Positions 33,480-42,486 of a stretch of DNA of 64,000 nucleotides are shown here, in pieces. The notes below the pieces were generated by a model. It ran no database searches and was not told where the DNA came from. It saw only the letters and a list, made by a program, of their open reading frames with translations. The DNA is taken from assembly GCA_947629985.1 (NCBI GenBank), contig CANRFV010000002.1:186001-250000 (forward strand), read 5' to 3'. The position numbers and the translations under genes are program-made. Each line of letters starts with the position of its first letter. Position 1 is the stretch's first letter. This DNA comes from an uncultured Clostridia bacterium. GTDB taxonomy: Bacteria; Bacillota; Clostridia; Christensenellales; CAG-314.

Positions 33480-34571
33480 ATGAAACTTGGAGTTGTAGGT
33501 TTGCCCAATGTGGGTAAAAGCACGCTTTTTAACGCAATTACGCAAGCGGGGGCGGAAATAGCCAATTATCCCTTTTGCACGATAGAGCCCAATGTGGGCG
33601 TTGTTGCCGTGCCCGACGAACGGCTGGACAAACTTGCCGCGCTGTACAACAGCAAAAAAATTACCCCCACATATCTCAGATTTGTGGATATTGCGGGCTT
33701 GGTAAAGGGCGCGTCGCGCGGCGAAGGGTTGGGCAACAAATTTTTGTCGCACATACGCGAAGTGGACGCGATAGTGCACGTTGTGCGCTGTTTTGCGGAC
33801 AGCAACGTTACGCACGTATCGGACAAAATCGACCCCGTGGCGGATATGCAAACCATCAATCTGGAGTTGATCCTTGCCGACATCGAAACGGTAAACGCCC
33901 GCTTGGGCAAAGCCGTTACCATGCAAAAAACCGGCGACAAAAAGTACAAGGCGGAAGCGGAACTGTTGCAACGCATACTTGAGCATCTGGAAAGCGAACA
34001 GCCCGTGCGCACAATGCAATTTGACGAAGAAGAAGCCGCGGCGGTGGACGAAATGTTTTTGCTTACGTCCAAGCCGGTAATTTACGCCGCAAATATTGCG
34101 GAAAGCGACATCGGCAACGACGATAATCCGCTTGTAAAGGCGGTGGAAGCGCAGGCGGCTACCGAACACGCCGAAACGCTGGTAATTTGCGCCAAGGTGG
34201 AAGAAGAACTGAGCCGTATGTCCGAAGAAGAACGGACAATGTTTTTGGAAAGTTACGGCATTGCGGAAAGCGGTCTTAACCGTCTGGTAAAAAAATGTTA
34301 CAAATTACTGCATTTGGTAAGTTTTCTTACCGCCGGCGAAAAGGAAACGCGCGCCTGGACTGTTACGGAAGGCACCAAAGCGCCGCAAGCCGCAGGCAAA
34401 ATTCACAGCGATTTCGAAAAAGGCTTTATTCGCGCAGAAATAGTGCCCTACGACACAATGCTGCAAATGGGCGGCTACAATCAGGCAAAAGAACACGGCA
34501 AAGTGCGTAGCGAAGGCAAAGATTACGTAATAAAAGACGGCGACGTGGTGCTGTTCAGGTTCAACGTATAG
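33480..34571 (+). CDS. ychF: Redox-regulated ATPase/GTPase YchF (OLA1)
   Basis: The 363-residue protein has the Obg-superfamily G domain: G1 GLPNVGKSTLFNA, G3 VDIAGLVKGASRGEGLGNKFL, and a helical insertion at about residues 125-200. The C-terminal TGS domain has the YchF-specific start TEGTKAPQAAGKIHSDFEKGFIRAE. YchF binds ATP in preference to GTP, associates with ribosomes and affects the stress response. GAGG precedes the ATG. A hairpin downstream (34636-34672) may end transcription before the transporter gene. Confidence 0.95.
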   Translation: MKLGVVGLPNVGKSTLFNAITQAGAEIANYPFCTIEPNVGVVAVPDERLDKLAALYNSKKITPTYLRFVDIAGLVKGASRGEGLGNKFLSHIREVDAIVHVVRCFADSNVTHVSDKIDPVADMQTINLELILADIETVNARLGKAVTMQKTGDKKYKAEAELLQRILEHLESEQPVRTMQFDEEEAAAVDEMFLLTSKPVIYAANIAESDIGNDDNPLVKAVEAQAATEHAETLVICAKVEEELSRMSEEERTMFLESYGIAESGLNRLVKKCYKLLHLVSFLTAGEKETRAWTVTEGTKAPQAAGKIHSDFEKGFIRAEIVPYDTMLQMGGYNQAKEHGKVRSEGKDYVIKDGDVVLFRFNV

Positions 34572-34709
34572 GCCGTTTGCGCGTAAATTACGTTGCTTTT
34601 TTGCGTGTGCGCGGGTTCGCATTTTTACGCAAAAAACGCATAATGGGGTGCAAAAAACACTCCTATGCGATAAAAAACACACAAATAAACAAATTTGCGG
34701 GGTAAATAT

Positions 34710-36533
34710 ATGACTAAAACAAAACGCGACAAAACTCTGCCGCAAGGCAAGGTATCGCCGGGCAACAAATTGGCATTTGCCTGCGGAGACATATTCGGCG
34801 GCGGAAGTTTTAATATCATCAACTTTTTGTTTACGCCCTTTTTGACGTTGGTTGTAGGTATACCTATGGTATTTCTTACGCCCATACTGTTGCTTACCAA
34901 GATATGGGACGGCATTATCGACCCGTTTATCGGTATGATAACCGACGCCAAGCGCCCGGGCAAATTGGGTAAGCGCAGATTTTTTATGTTGATATTCGCT
35001 CCGCTTGTGCTGGTGGCGTTTATTTTGTTGTTTTTCCCTTGGGATTTCATAGATCAGGTGTGGGCAAAGTGCTTTTTGGTTGTGTTTGTGTATATGTTGT
35101 ACGCCACAGCGCAGAGTTTTGTGCTTATTCCGTATTATTCGCACGCCAGCGAAATGACGGACAACTTTAACGAACGCAACAACACCAACGCCGTAAGGTT
35201 GGCGTTCAGCATTATGTCCAGCCTTATTTGTGTGGCGGTGCCGGGTATGATCGCCGGTCCTGACAAGGGGCCTTATTCGTACGTGATAATGGCAAGCATT
35301 TTCGGCGGAATATTTGCCGTGTCGATAGTAATTACCGCCCTGTTCAGCCGCGAGCAGGTGGTTACGCCCGCGGTAAAGACCAAGTTCGACCTAAAAGAAT
35401 TTGTCCGCCCGTTAAAAATGGGCACTTACCGCAGATATTTGGGTATGCAGATGTGTTCGTCTTTCGGTATGGCGGTAATGAGCAGTTTTTTCTTTACGCT
35501 GTGCGATTTCTTTTTGCGGCGCAATTCGTACCTTGCCGCAACAGAGTTCGGACAACACGCAAGCCGTTTTCCCATAGCGACGGTTGCGGCGGCGGCAATG
35601 TTTGCGGCGCAGATCGTGGCGTTGCCCGTTTATCTCAAACTTATCAAGGCAAAGTCCAAGCGATTTGCCTACATTACGGGCGCGTTGGTGTGGATAGTGG
35701 TTGCAATGTTTATGCTGTTTTTGCCGGGAGAAGGGACGGATATAGTAAAAACGTACGGCGCCGAGTTGGTGGACGGCGTTGCGGTAAACACCTTGTCGAT
35801 CTCTCCCGGTTCGGGCGCGCCCGATTGGCTTATCATCGTGTTCGGATTGCTGCTCGGTTTGGGTATAGGCGGTACGGTATTTGTTCCGCACAGCGCTTTC
35901 GGCGACGTGTGCGACGTGGGCGAACTGTATTTCGGCAAGCGCACGGAAGGCAACTTTTCGGGGCTTACCAACTTTCTCAACACAACCGCGCAGGCAATAG
36001 GGCTTGCCATTCCGCCGTTGATCATAGGGCTTACGGGCTATGTTGAAACGCAATACCGTACCGTTGAGCGGTGGAATGATCTCCAAACGCTGAGCGTGCA
36101 GGAACAGATAGCCGATTTGGGTATGGCGTTGGACAATTTCAAGGTAACCCAAGGCAACGGAAACGTGCAATTGTTGCCGCTGTCGCAACCCGAAAGCGCG
36201 CAAATAGCAATAAAACTTACCTTTATTTTGCTGCCCATTGCAATAATGATATTGGCAATAGTAATTGCGTCGCGGTACAAACTTACGCGCGATTTGCAAC
36301 AGCGCATAGTTGCCGCCAACGCCTGTTCGGACAAAACTTCCGCCGAATTTGCGCGCGAACGCGTCTATTTGCTGGAACAATTGGGCGAAAACGTAAACGC
36401 CCTTCCCAAACTTGACGGCAGCGCTTTGGCGCAACCCAAGCAAACTCCGCCTACCGCCGCGTCCGATTGCGGTAACGACCCCGACGATCCTTCGGGGGGG
36501 GGAACGGACCGAGTAGACGCAGACAAACGGTAA
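34710..36533 (+). CDS. MFS_2 (GPH-type) sugar:cation symporter with repeat-encoded tail
   Basis: The 607-residue membrane protein has about twelve transmembrane helices and the GPH pattern in its first half (FACGDIFGGGSFNIINFLFTPFL, KIWDGIIDPFIGMITDAKRPGKLGKRR). GPH carriers import glycosides such as melibiose or glucuronides with Na+ or H+. The last 70 residues are hydrophilic and outside the carrier fold. Their gene portion contains a run of nine G (36494-36502) that encodes Gly-Gly-Gly in frame, so slippage would change only the final dozen residues. Start: GGGG box before ATG 34710. The substrate is unknown. Confidence 0.85.
   Translation: MTKTKRDKTLPQGKVSPGNKLAFACGDIFGGGSFNIINFLFTPFLTLVVGIPMVFLTPILLLTKIWDGIIDPFIGMITDAKRPGKLGKRRFFMLIFAPLVLVAFILLFFPWDFIDQVWAKCFLVVFVYMLYATAQSFVLIPYYSHASEMTDNFNERNNTNAVRLAFSIMSSLICVAVPGMIAGPDKGPYSYVIMASIFGGIFAVSIVITALFSREQVVTPAVKTKFDLKEFVRPLKMGTYRRYLGMQMCSSFGMAVMSSFFFTLCDFFLRRNSYLAATEFGQHASRFPIATVAAAAMFAAQIVALPVYLKLIKAKSKRFAYITGALVWIVVAMFMLFLPGEGTDIVKTYGAELVDGVAVNTLSISPGSGAPDWLIIVFGLLLGLGIGGTVFVPHSAFGDVCDVGELYFGKRTEGNFSGLTNFLNTTAQAIGLAIPPLIIGLTGYVETQYRTVERWNDLQTLSVQEQIADLGMALDNFKVTQGNGNVQLLPLSQPESAQIAIKLTFILLPIAIMILAIVIASRYKLTRDLQQRIVAANACSDKTSAEFARERVYLLEQLGENVNALPKLDGSALAQPKQTPPTAASDCGNDPDDPSGGGTDRVDADKR
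36494..36502 (+). repeat. Nine-G tract inside the 3' end of the MFS transporter gene
   Basis: The tract encodes Gly-Gly-Gly at residues about 596-598. A one-base change would shift the last twelve codons. Confidence 0.9.
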
Positions 36534-36699
36534 TTTTGTACATATTGAGTGCGGTCGGCAAAACAGCCGATCGCATTTTTTTACAGCGGTTAATTGTATT
36601 TTTACAGCGTTGCGCCGCGTTTTGGAATTTGCTACACAACCGCGCGCGGGGTGTATTTGCGCGCAAATCAAATTGTGCGGGTTTACCCAAATGTCGGGC

Positions 36700-36728
36700 T
36701 TGTGTATTGACGGACAATGTGTTATAAT
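36700..36728 (+). promoter_or_regulatory. Sigma-A promoter of the MBL hydrolase operon
   Basis: TTGTGT and TATAAT are 17 bp apart. The -10 box overlaps an upstream in-frame ATG, so that ATG cannot be the start; the ATG at 36763 is. Confidence 0.65.
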
Positions 36729-36762
36729 GTATAAGTACAAATTTACGGTCAAGGACATTTCG

Positions 36763-37539
36763 ATGCTTACAATATCTCCGCTTTTTTCGGGAAGCAAGGG
36801 CAACTGCACGCTGATACGCTCCCAAACCACCGATATTTTGTTGGATCTGGGCTATTCGTACAAGGCGACGTTGACCGAACTTGCCCGTCGCAATATCGCC
36901 CCGCAGGACATTGCGGCAATAGTAATAACGCACGAACACAGCGACCACATAGCGGCGCTGCCGTTGTGGAGCAAATATTATCGTACGCCCGTATATGCGC
37001 CCGCGCCCATAGCCGACGTTATACGTATGCACGCGTGTTTTGCCGACGTGCGCCCGTTTGTTTGCGGCGCGCAAATAGGGGATATTACGGTGGAAAATTA
37101 CGAGTGTTTTCACGACGCGCGTTGCTGTTACGGGTATCGTTTTGCCTTGTCCGACGACCAAATCGCCTGCGTAACCGATACGGGGCATTGGGACGACAAA
37201 CTGTTGCGCTTTTTGTCGCCGTGCCGCACGATAATGCTGGAAAGCAATCACGATACGGATATGTTGCGCAGCGGAAATTATCCCCAAGCGCTTAAAATAC
37301 GCATAATGTCCGATTACGGGCACCTTTCCAACGCCCAAACCGCGCAAGTGTTGTGCGCTCTTGCCGGTTCGCAAGTAAAAAACGTGCTTTTGGCGCACTT
37401 GTCGCTGAACAACAACACCAAGGAAATCGCCTTCGATTCCGCCGTGCGGGCATGCGCCGCCGCGGGACTTGTGGAAGGTAAGGACATCAATTTGTATGTC
37501 GTCGATCAATATTGCAACGAGGTAACTATTGAACAATAA
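36763..37539 (+). CDS. Metallo-beta-lactamase-fold hydrolase (YycJ/WalJ-like)
   Basis: The 258-residue cytoplasmic protein has the MBL metal motif THEHSDHI (residues about 55-62), preceded by a SGSKGNCTLI strand typical of YycJ/WalJ. Further ligands are in CVTDTGHWDD, MLESNHD and LLAHLSLNNN. WalJ proteins have been linked to cell-wall division control and DNA metabolism. The walRK operon that often accompanies this gene is not in the window. Start: AAGGA box before ATG 36763. The CPBP gene begins inside its 3' end, giving a coupled operon. Confidence 0.88.
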   Translation: MLTISPLFSGSKGNCTLIRSQTTDILLDLGYSYKATLTELARRNIAPQDIAAIVITHEHSDHIAALPLWSKYYRTPVYAPAPIADVIRMHACFADVRPFVCGAQIGDITVENYECFHDARCCYGYRFALSDDQIACVTDTGHWDDKLLRFLSPCRTIMLESNHDTDMLRSGNYPQALKIRIMSDYGHLSNAQTAQVLCALAGSQVKNVLLAHLSLNNNTKEIAFDSAVRACAAAGLVEGKDINLYVVDQYCNEVTIEQ

Positions 37540-38434
37540 AAGATTGTGCTACAACACAAACGATCTGGGCGCAAGTTTTGCGTTGGCTGTCGGCGTAATG
37601 ATTGCGTCGTCGCTGGTACTTACGCTGATATTCGGCGCGGGCACGGACGAAATGCAGTCTTGGCAATTTTGGCTGATGCAGGCGCTGTACACGCTGTGCA
37701 TAGGCGGTTCGGGCGCGCTGTATGCGGTAATTACGCGCACAAACCTGCTTTCCGCAGCCAAACTCAACGTAAAACCCGATATATTCCACATTTTGTGGGG
37801 TTGCGGCGCAACGTTCTGCCTGATAATGTGTATGACGCCCCTTAACAATTGGCTGTTGCAACTGCTTGCCAAATGGGGGCTGTCGCCGTCCGTCAATCTG
37901 CCCGACGATGTGGCGGGGTTGATAATAGTGGCGTGTATACTGCCGTGTTTTTGCGAAGAATTGGTATTTCGCGGCACGGTTGCGCAATCGTTGGCGGATA
38001 GCGGCAACATACTCGGCTCCATCGCCGTAAGCGGCGCGCTGTTTGCACTGTTTCACGCAAATGCGGCGCAGACGATACATCAATTTGTGTTTGGGTGTTT
38101 TTTGGCTTTGCTTGTGTATCGCAGCGGCAGTTTGTGGACGTCGGTTGCGGTACATCTGTTCAACAACCTTGCCGTTGTCGCGCTTAACTTTACGCCGCTG
38201 GGCGCCGACGCTTTTTGGACGGATAAAGCCAATACGGGTTGGATAGTTGCAATGTTTGTTGCGGGCATTGCGGGTTTTGCCGCGTGCGTGTTAGGGTATA
38301 TCAAAACAACGCGCAGCAAGCGCTCGGTAAACGGCGACAACGCTCGCGTGCGTATGGGCGCAACGTCTGCGGTTTTGCTTGCAATTGCGGTTGCCGTGTG
38401 CGCCGTGCTGTGGGTTTCGAGTTTGTGGGGGTAA
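37529..38434 (+). CDS. CPBP-family intramembrane metalloprotease
   Basis: The 301-residue protein has about eight transmembrane segments and the three motifs of CPBP/Abi (type II CAAX-like) proteases: CEELVFRG (EExxxR), FHANAAQTIHQF (FxxxH type) and VAVHLFNN (HxxxN). The protease may process membrane proteins or act in bacteriocin self-immunity; its substrate is unknown. The start codon is TTG at 37529, with a GAGGT box, overlapping the end of the MBL gene by 11 bases. rlmH follows one base after its stop. Confidence 0.85.
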   Translation: MNNKRLCYNTNDLGASFALAVGVMIASSLVLTLIFGAGTDEMQSWQFWLMQALYTLCIGGSGALYAVITRTNLLSAAKLNVKPDIFHILWGCGATFCLIMCMTPLNNWLLQLLAKWGLSPSVNLPDDVAGLIIVACILPCFCEELVFRGTVAQSLADSGNILGSIAVSGALFALFHANAAQTIHQFVFGCFLALLVYRSGSLWTSVAVHLFNNLAVVALNFTPLGADAFWTDKANTGWIVAMFVAGIAGFAACVLGYIKTTRSKRSVNGDNARVRMGATSAVLLAIAVAVCAVLWVSSLWG

Positions 38435-38435
38435 A

Positions 38436-38906
38436 ATGAAGTTCAAAATAGTTGCCGTCGGCAAACTTAAAGAAGAATATTTGCGTCAGGCGGTGGGCGA
38501 ATACGTCAAACGCATATCGCGCTTTGCCGACGTGGAAATAATCGAAATAGACGAATATTGCGTAAAAGGCGCGCCCAATGCGGCGCAGATCGAGCAAATA
38601 AAGCGGCGCGAAGGCGAGGCGATACTGTCCAAATCGGACGGCTACGTAATTGCCGCGGATATCGACGGCAAAATGCTGAACAGCGTGCAGTTGGCGCAAC
38701 TTGTTGCCAAACAAAAGCAATACAATTCGGTTTTTACTTTTGTAATAGGCGGCAGTTACGGGCTTAGCGACCAAGTAAAAAGCCGCGCCGACGTGCGGTT
38801 GTCGTTCGGCAAGATGACAATGCCGCACCAATTGTTCAGGGCGGTGTTGTGCGAGCAGATCTACCGCGTGTGTTGTTTGAACAACAATATTGCCTATCAC
38901 AAGTAA
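38436..38906 (+). CDS. rlmH: 23S rRNA (pseudouridine1915-N3)-methyltransferase
   Basis: The 156-residue SPOUT methyltransferase shows the RlmH ending almost in consensus: FVIGGSYGLSDQVKSRA, LSFGKMTMPHQLFRAVLCEQ and the final NNIAYHK. It methylates m3-pseudouridine at 23S position 1915 in the assembled 70S ribosome. The length is normal. It overlaps no gene, but follows the CPBP stop directly (GGGGGTAAA before ATG gives a ribosome-binding site inside the previous gene). Confidence 0.95.
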   Translation: MKFKIVAVGKLKEEYLRQAVGEYVKRISRFADVEIIEIDEYCVKGAPNAAQIEQIKRREGEAILSKSDGYVIAADIDGKMLNSVQLAQLVAKQKQYNSVFTFVIGGSYGLSDQVKSRADVRLSFGKMTMPHQLFRAVLCEQIYRVCCLNNNIAYHK

Positions 38907-38912
38907 CTGCAA

Positions 38913-38940
38913 TTGACAAAAAACGGTATTGTGCTACAAT
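38913..38940 (+). promoter_or_regulatory. Sigma-A promoter of the hydrolase-DUF951-lepB operon
   Basis: TTGACA and TACAAT are 16 bp apart, 22 bp before the start codon at 38963. Confidence 0.75.
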
Positions 38941-38962
38941 ATCAGTATCTATCGGTGAATGT

Positions 38963-40600
38963 ATGGAAAATATTTTAACATCGCAAACGTTGTGGGAAAC
39001 ATTTGACCCCAACGCCGAACAACTCGAATCGGACACAATAAAAACATGGCAGCAAAACGGCGTTACGGTAAAAAATATGTATTTTACCGGACGTACCTTC
39101 GACAACGGTCAGACGCGCGTTTTCGGCACTGTGTGCTACTGCCGCAGCAGCGAAAACAAGCCCGCAGTGTTGGTAATAGGCGACTTCGACAAGCAGGTCG
39201 ACGTCAAATTGCTTATCGATTTGGCAAAACGCGGCTTTGTGGCAATGGCGGTGGATCTGTTCGGGCGCAAGGAATTGGGGCTGTACACGCTGTTCTCCGA
39301 GCAGTTGGATTACTGCAACTCCGACAAGAACGTTTCAATATTCGAAATTGCCGAAACCGCTCACGACACCAAACTGTACGAGTTTACAGTGTGTTGCCGC
39401 CGCGCAATAACTTACCTGCTTACCGAAGAAAACGTGTCGGAAATAAGCGTATTGGCGCAAGGCAGCGGCACGTACGTGGGAATAATCGCGTTGGGCAGCG
39501 ACAGCCGTATTGCGCGCGGCGTACTGCTCTTCGGCAATTTGTACAAAAATTTCCCCGCGCCGCAGCAGGACGCGATATTCGGCAGCGATGACGACGAAGA
39601 TCTGCACAAACACATCGCCTACGACGCCAAACGCCAGATGTGGACGTTGGGATTGGCGCCGCAAACGTATGTGTCGCAGATACAGGTGCCGCTGTACATC
39701 GTAAATTCCGCCAACAGCGAATACGTAGACATAGTGGAAACAAGCCGCACCTTTATCCGCGCCAATGCCGACAGCCGCTTGTTGATTTTGCCGACGGGTA
39801 TGGATTATCTCAACAAACAGTACACGCAGTCGGTGGTGCGCTGGCTGGGCGGTCAGCAGGTGGACAAACCGTCGGAAATAAAAACTTTTACCGATTCCGA
39901 CGGCGATTTGTGTCTTAGCGTGGCAACGGACAAACCGCTGTCCAAGGTGTCCGTGTGGTACTGCGCCGACAACGTAGGGCACGCGCGCCATTGGAACAAA
40001 GCGGTATTAAGCGGCAAAAACGGCGAATACAGCGCCAAGGCGATAATGTATGCTCCCAAGAGCACGCTGTTGGCTTTTGCTCTGTTTGACGGCGACATTG
40101 CCACGTCGAGCTGCCTGTTGGAGCAAAAAGTGGTTGCCGCCAACGTAAAAAAATCCAACAACATTATTTTCAGCGGAAATCTCAATCAAACGCTTGTTCC
40201 CGCAAGCGTAAACGGCGATTGGTGGGACGTGGATCTGCAACCCACTCTCGACAAGGGTTACTTGGGTATTGTGGGCGCCAAGGGCAAGGCGTTGGCAACT
40301 TTTGCCGTAAGCGACAAGAGTATCCGTATAAACCCGTCCTTTACGGTTGGGTTCGATATCTGTTGCAACGTGCGTCAGCAACTTACCATTGTTGCCGTGT
40401 GTAATTTCGGCGAAGCGAACGACAAATACATTCAAACCGCACCCGTGGCGGGTAGCGGCAAGTGGGAAAGGTTGACCTTCGACAAGGAAAACTTCCACCG
40501 CACAATGGACGGCAAACAACTGTCTGTGGGCGAGCGCGTGGATATGCTGTTGGTTTACGCCGACAACGAGTTTATTATAAACAACATCTTTTTGGTATGA
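38963..40600 (+). CDS. Alpha/beta-hydrolase-like protein with C-terminal beta-sandwich
   Basis: In this 545-residue protein, residues about 45-300 read as an alpha/beta-hydrolase of the dienelactone hydrolase or acetyl-xylan-esterase type (KPAVLVIGDFDKQVD, GFVAMAVDLFGR, ISVLAQGSGTYVGIIAL). The nucleophile elbow is AQGSGT rather than the full GxSxG, so catalytic activity is doubtful. Residues about 320-545 look like a beta-sandwich resembling carbohydrate-binding modules (SVWYCADNVGHARHWNKAVL; GKWERLTFDKENF). There is no signal peptide. It is coupled (ATGA overlap) to the DUF951 gene. The function remains open. Confidence 0.65.
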   Translation: MENILTSQTLWETFDPNAEQLESDTIKTWQQNGVTVKNMYFTGRTFDNGQTRVFGTVCYCRSSENKPAVLVIGDFDKQVDVKLLIDLAKRGFVAMAVDLFGRKELGLYTLFSEQLDYCNSDKNVSIFEIAETAHDTKLYEFTVCCRRAITYLLTEENVSEISVLAQGSGTYVGIIALGSDSRIARGVLLFGNLYKNFPAPQQDAIFGSDDDEDLHKHIAYDAKRQMWTLGLAPQTYVSQIQVPLYIVNSANSEYVDIVETSRTFIRANADSRLLILPTGMDYLNKQYTQSVVRWLGGQQVDKPSEIKTFTDSDGDLCLSVATDKPLSKVSVWYCADNVGHARHWNKAVLSGKNGEYSAKAIMYAPKSTLLAFALFDGDIATSSCLLEQKVVAANVKKSNNIIFSGNLNQTLVPASVNGDWWDVDLQPTLDKGYLGIVGAKGKALATFAVSDKSIRINPSFTVGFDICCNVRQQLTIVAVCNFGEANDKYIQTAPVAGSGKWERLTFDKENFHRTMDGKQLSVGERVDMLLVYADNEFIINNIFLV

Positions 40601-40785
40601 CGGTTTACAATGTAGGCGACAATATAATTACGCGCAAACCGCATGCGTGCGGGTGCAGCAATTGGCAAATTGTACGCACGGGCGCGGATTACAAATTGAA
40701 ATGCGACAAATGCGGCAAAACGGTAATGCTAAGCAGTGAAAAATTTCACAAGGCGGTAAAGCAAATTGGCGGAAAAACAAACTGA
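40597..40785 (+). CDS. DUF951 family protein
   Basis: The 62-residue protein reads NVGDNIITRKPHACGCSNWQ and CDKCGKTVMLSS, the DUF951 pattern with conserved Lys-Pro-His and a cysteine knuckle (CGC ... CDKC) that probably binds zinc. Many Firmicutes have this gene near replication or partition genes; its function is unknown. It overlaps the upstream hydrolase by four bases and the downstream lepB by 20 bases. Confidence 0.88.
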   Translation: MTVYNVGDNIITRKPHACGCSNWQIVRTGADYKLKCDKCGKTVMLSSEKFHKAVKQIGGKTN

Positions 40786-41743
40786 CAATTTTATCGAATC
40801 GGACGGCGCGCCCGAACAAAACGAGCAAGCGGATAGTTACGAACAAGGCTGCGATCTTGCGAACGTAACGCCTCAACAAGGGCAAGACGCGCTTGACGAC
40901 GACGCGTCCGCCGCAGACGGCGCCGCGCCCGACAGCATTGCGCCCGAACAGAGTTTGGAACGCGCGTGTGAAAATTCCGACGAAATTTCGCACTCGGACG
41001 ACTTAGCCGCGACCGAATTGTCGTCGGACGAAAGGGCTGATGTGATTGAAAACGGCGGTGCGGCGCAGGAAAACGACTTTTTGCCCGAACGATCCGACGG
41101 CGGCGTTTCCGCGCGCGAAAAAAAGCAAGACAGATTTTCCAAAGTGATGAACGTTGCCATTATCGTAATGATAATTTTACTTTCGGCAACGCTGTTGATA
41201 CGCGCGTTTGTGTTTACGCGAATTGTCGTAAAAGGCGACTCTATGCTGAACACATATATGGAAGACGACAGGGTAAACGTAAGCAAATTGACTTCGCCCC
41301 AACGCGGCGATGTGGTAATATTTTACGCAAACAAAATAGACAGCAAATTTTTGGCTTTGTTTGCAACTCGCGCGCAAAGCGAGGAGGGCGGCAAGTACGA
41401 AAAATACATCAAGCGTGTGGTTGCGCTGGAAGGGGACAAAATATGGGCTGTGCCCACGGAAAATCCCTTTGAATATTATATTTTGATACAAACGGCGCAG
41501 GGCGATTTGTTGCGCGAAAATTACTACGTACACGACGGCGAAAGTTTGCCGCAAAGCATATTCTATATTCACGACAGACAATCACTTAGCGGACTCGGCA
41601 TTTTGCGCGGCACATCGCAAGAAAACCCGCATATAGTGGCAAAAGATTGCTTTTTTGCTATGGGGGACAATCGCGACAACAGTCTGGATTCGCGCAAAAA
41701 AGGCGACATTCCGCTTGCGCAGTTGTTTGGAGTAGTAATTTGA
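40766..41743 (+). CDS. lepB: Signal peptidase I
   Basis: The 325-residue protein has the type I signal peptidase core: one transmembrane helix (about residues 130-150), the catalytic Ser in KGDSMLNTYMEDD, the catalytic Lys in YIKRVVALEGDKIW and the box GDNRDNSLDSRKKGDIP. It cleaves exported precursors at the outer face of the membrane. The first 125 residues are unusually long, acidic and of low complexity (many Asp, Glu, Ala, Ser) and would be cytoplasmic. Start: TTG at 40766 with AAGGCGG nine bases upstream, overlapping the DUF951 gene. An R-type repeat begins right after the stop. Confidence 0.93.
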   Translation: MAEKQTDNFIESDGAPEQNEQADSYEQGCDLANVTPQQGQDALDDDASAADGAAPDSIAPEQSLERACENSDEISHSDDLAATELSSDERADVIENGGAAQENDFLPERSDGGVSAREKKQDRFSKVMNVAIIVMIILLSATLLIRAFVFTRIVVKGDSMLNTYMEDDRVNVSKLTSPQRGDVVIFYANKIDSKFLALFATRAQSEEGGKYEKYIKRVVALEGDKIWAVPTENPFEYYILIQTAQGDLLRENYYVHDGESLPQSIFYIHDRQSLSGLGILRGTSQENPHIVAKDCFFAMGDNRDNSLDSRKKGDIPLAQLFGVVI

Positions 41744-41990
41744 TTCCGACCAAACGCGTGCGGACTCGGTTGACGGCGGCTTGCGCCTTGCAACCTTGCA
41801 CTTTGTGCGCTTACGCGTCCGCACGGTCGGACTAACAAGGAAGCAACTGCCCGTTGCTTCTCTTTTTATACCTTCGCCGGGGTGAACATCCCCGGCATCC
41901 CCCGTTAGGGCGCAAACTTCGGCGCAGGTCCGCAGTTTGCGGTAGTTTAATTTGAAACTGTCCGCCAAGGCGGGTTTACAAGGTTGGGTT
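41744..41990 (+). repeat. R-type repeat, copy C, starting at the lepB stop codon
   Basis: It begins ATTCCGACCAAACGCG two bases after the lepB stop. It shares with copy B the closing GGTCGGACTAACAAGGAAGC, the AACTGCCCGTTGCTTCTCTT hairpin and the CGCCGGGG...CCCCGGCATCCCCCG part. With copy A it shares AGGGCGCAAACTTCGGCGCA and CAGTTTGCGGTAGTTTAATT. The segment up to 42050 holds the link GCCGCTTGTTGACGGAATTT also found after copy B. Confidence 0.9.
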
Positions 41991-42049
41991 TAATTTGGAC
42001 TACTTGTTGCTTGTTTGGGGTCGCCGCTTGTTGACGGAATTTGAGTTGT

Positions 42050-42440
42050 TTCCGCGCGTGCTGTGTTCGCTAACGCGAACGGTTTTATTTACGCGCAAGC
42101 GCGTAAGTGTTATTCGCCTACGGCGAGTGTTATTTTTCCGCTTTCAGCGGAAAAGTGTTATTTTGCCTTACGGCAAAGTTAAGGTTGACATTATTTGAAA
42201 ATTATTATTGTCGAAAATTTGATTTTTCGGCAATATTTTTTTATTGCTTAAAGTTGTTTTAACTAAACAACGCCACAACTGTTTGCGCAGCAAACAATCT
42301 CACTCGCCGATAGGCGAATCTCACTATTCGCGATAGCGAATAATCTCACTTTTTCGCCGCAGGCGAAAAAATAACACTTTGCCGTTGGCAAAAATTGCCA
42401 AACGGCAAAATCTCACTGTTCGCGGAAGCGAATATTTTTT
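42050..42440 (-). repeat. H-type repeat, copy C: hairpin array
   Basis: Hairpins TTACGCGCAAGCGCGTAA, CGCCTACGGCG, TTTTCCGCTTTCAGCGGAAA, TTGCCTTACGGCAA, GTTTGCGCAGCAAAC, TTCGCGATAGCGAA and TTTTCGCCGCAGGCGAAAA are separated by AGTGTTATT linkers on one side of the core and AATCTCACT or AATAACACT on the other. The core (about 42175-42290) again has AAGTTAAGGTTGAC, a TCGAAAA...TTTTCGG stem and TTTTTTATTGC. It ends just before the gerA operon. Confidence 0.88.
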
Positions 42441-42486
42441 TGTTTCTTTTTGTATAAACCGTCGTAAAAAACGTAAAAATTGCAAT

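Noticed and set aside
36610..36762. Upstream starts of the MBL hydrolase
   Set aside because: They lie at or before the promoter's -10 box and cannot be in the mRNA.
10407..42440. H-type arrays as CRISPR
   Set aside because: The constant parts are only nine bases and the variable parts are palindromes, not unique spacers; no cas genes are near.
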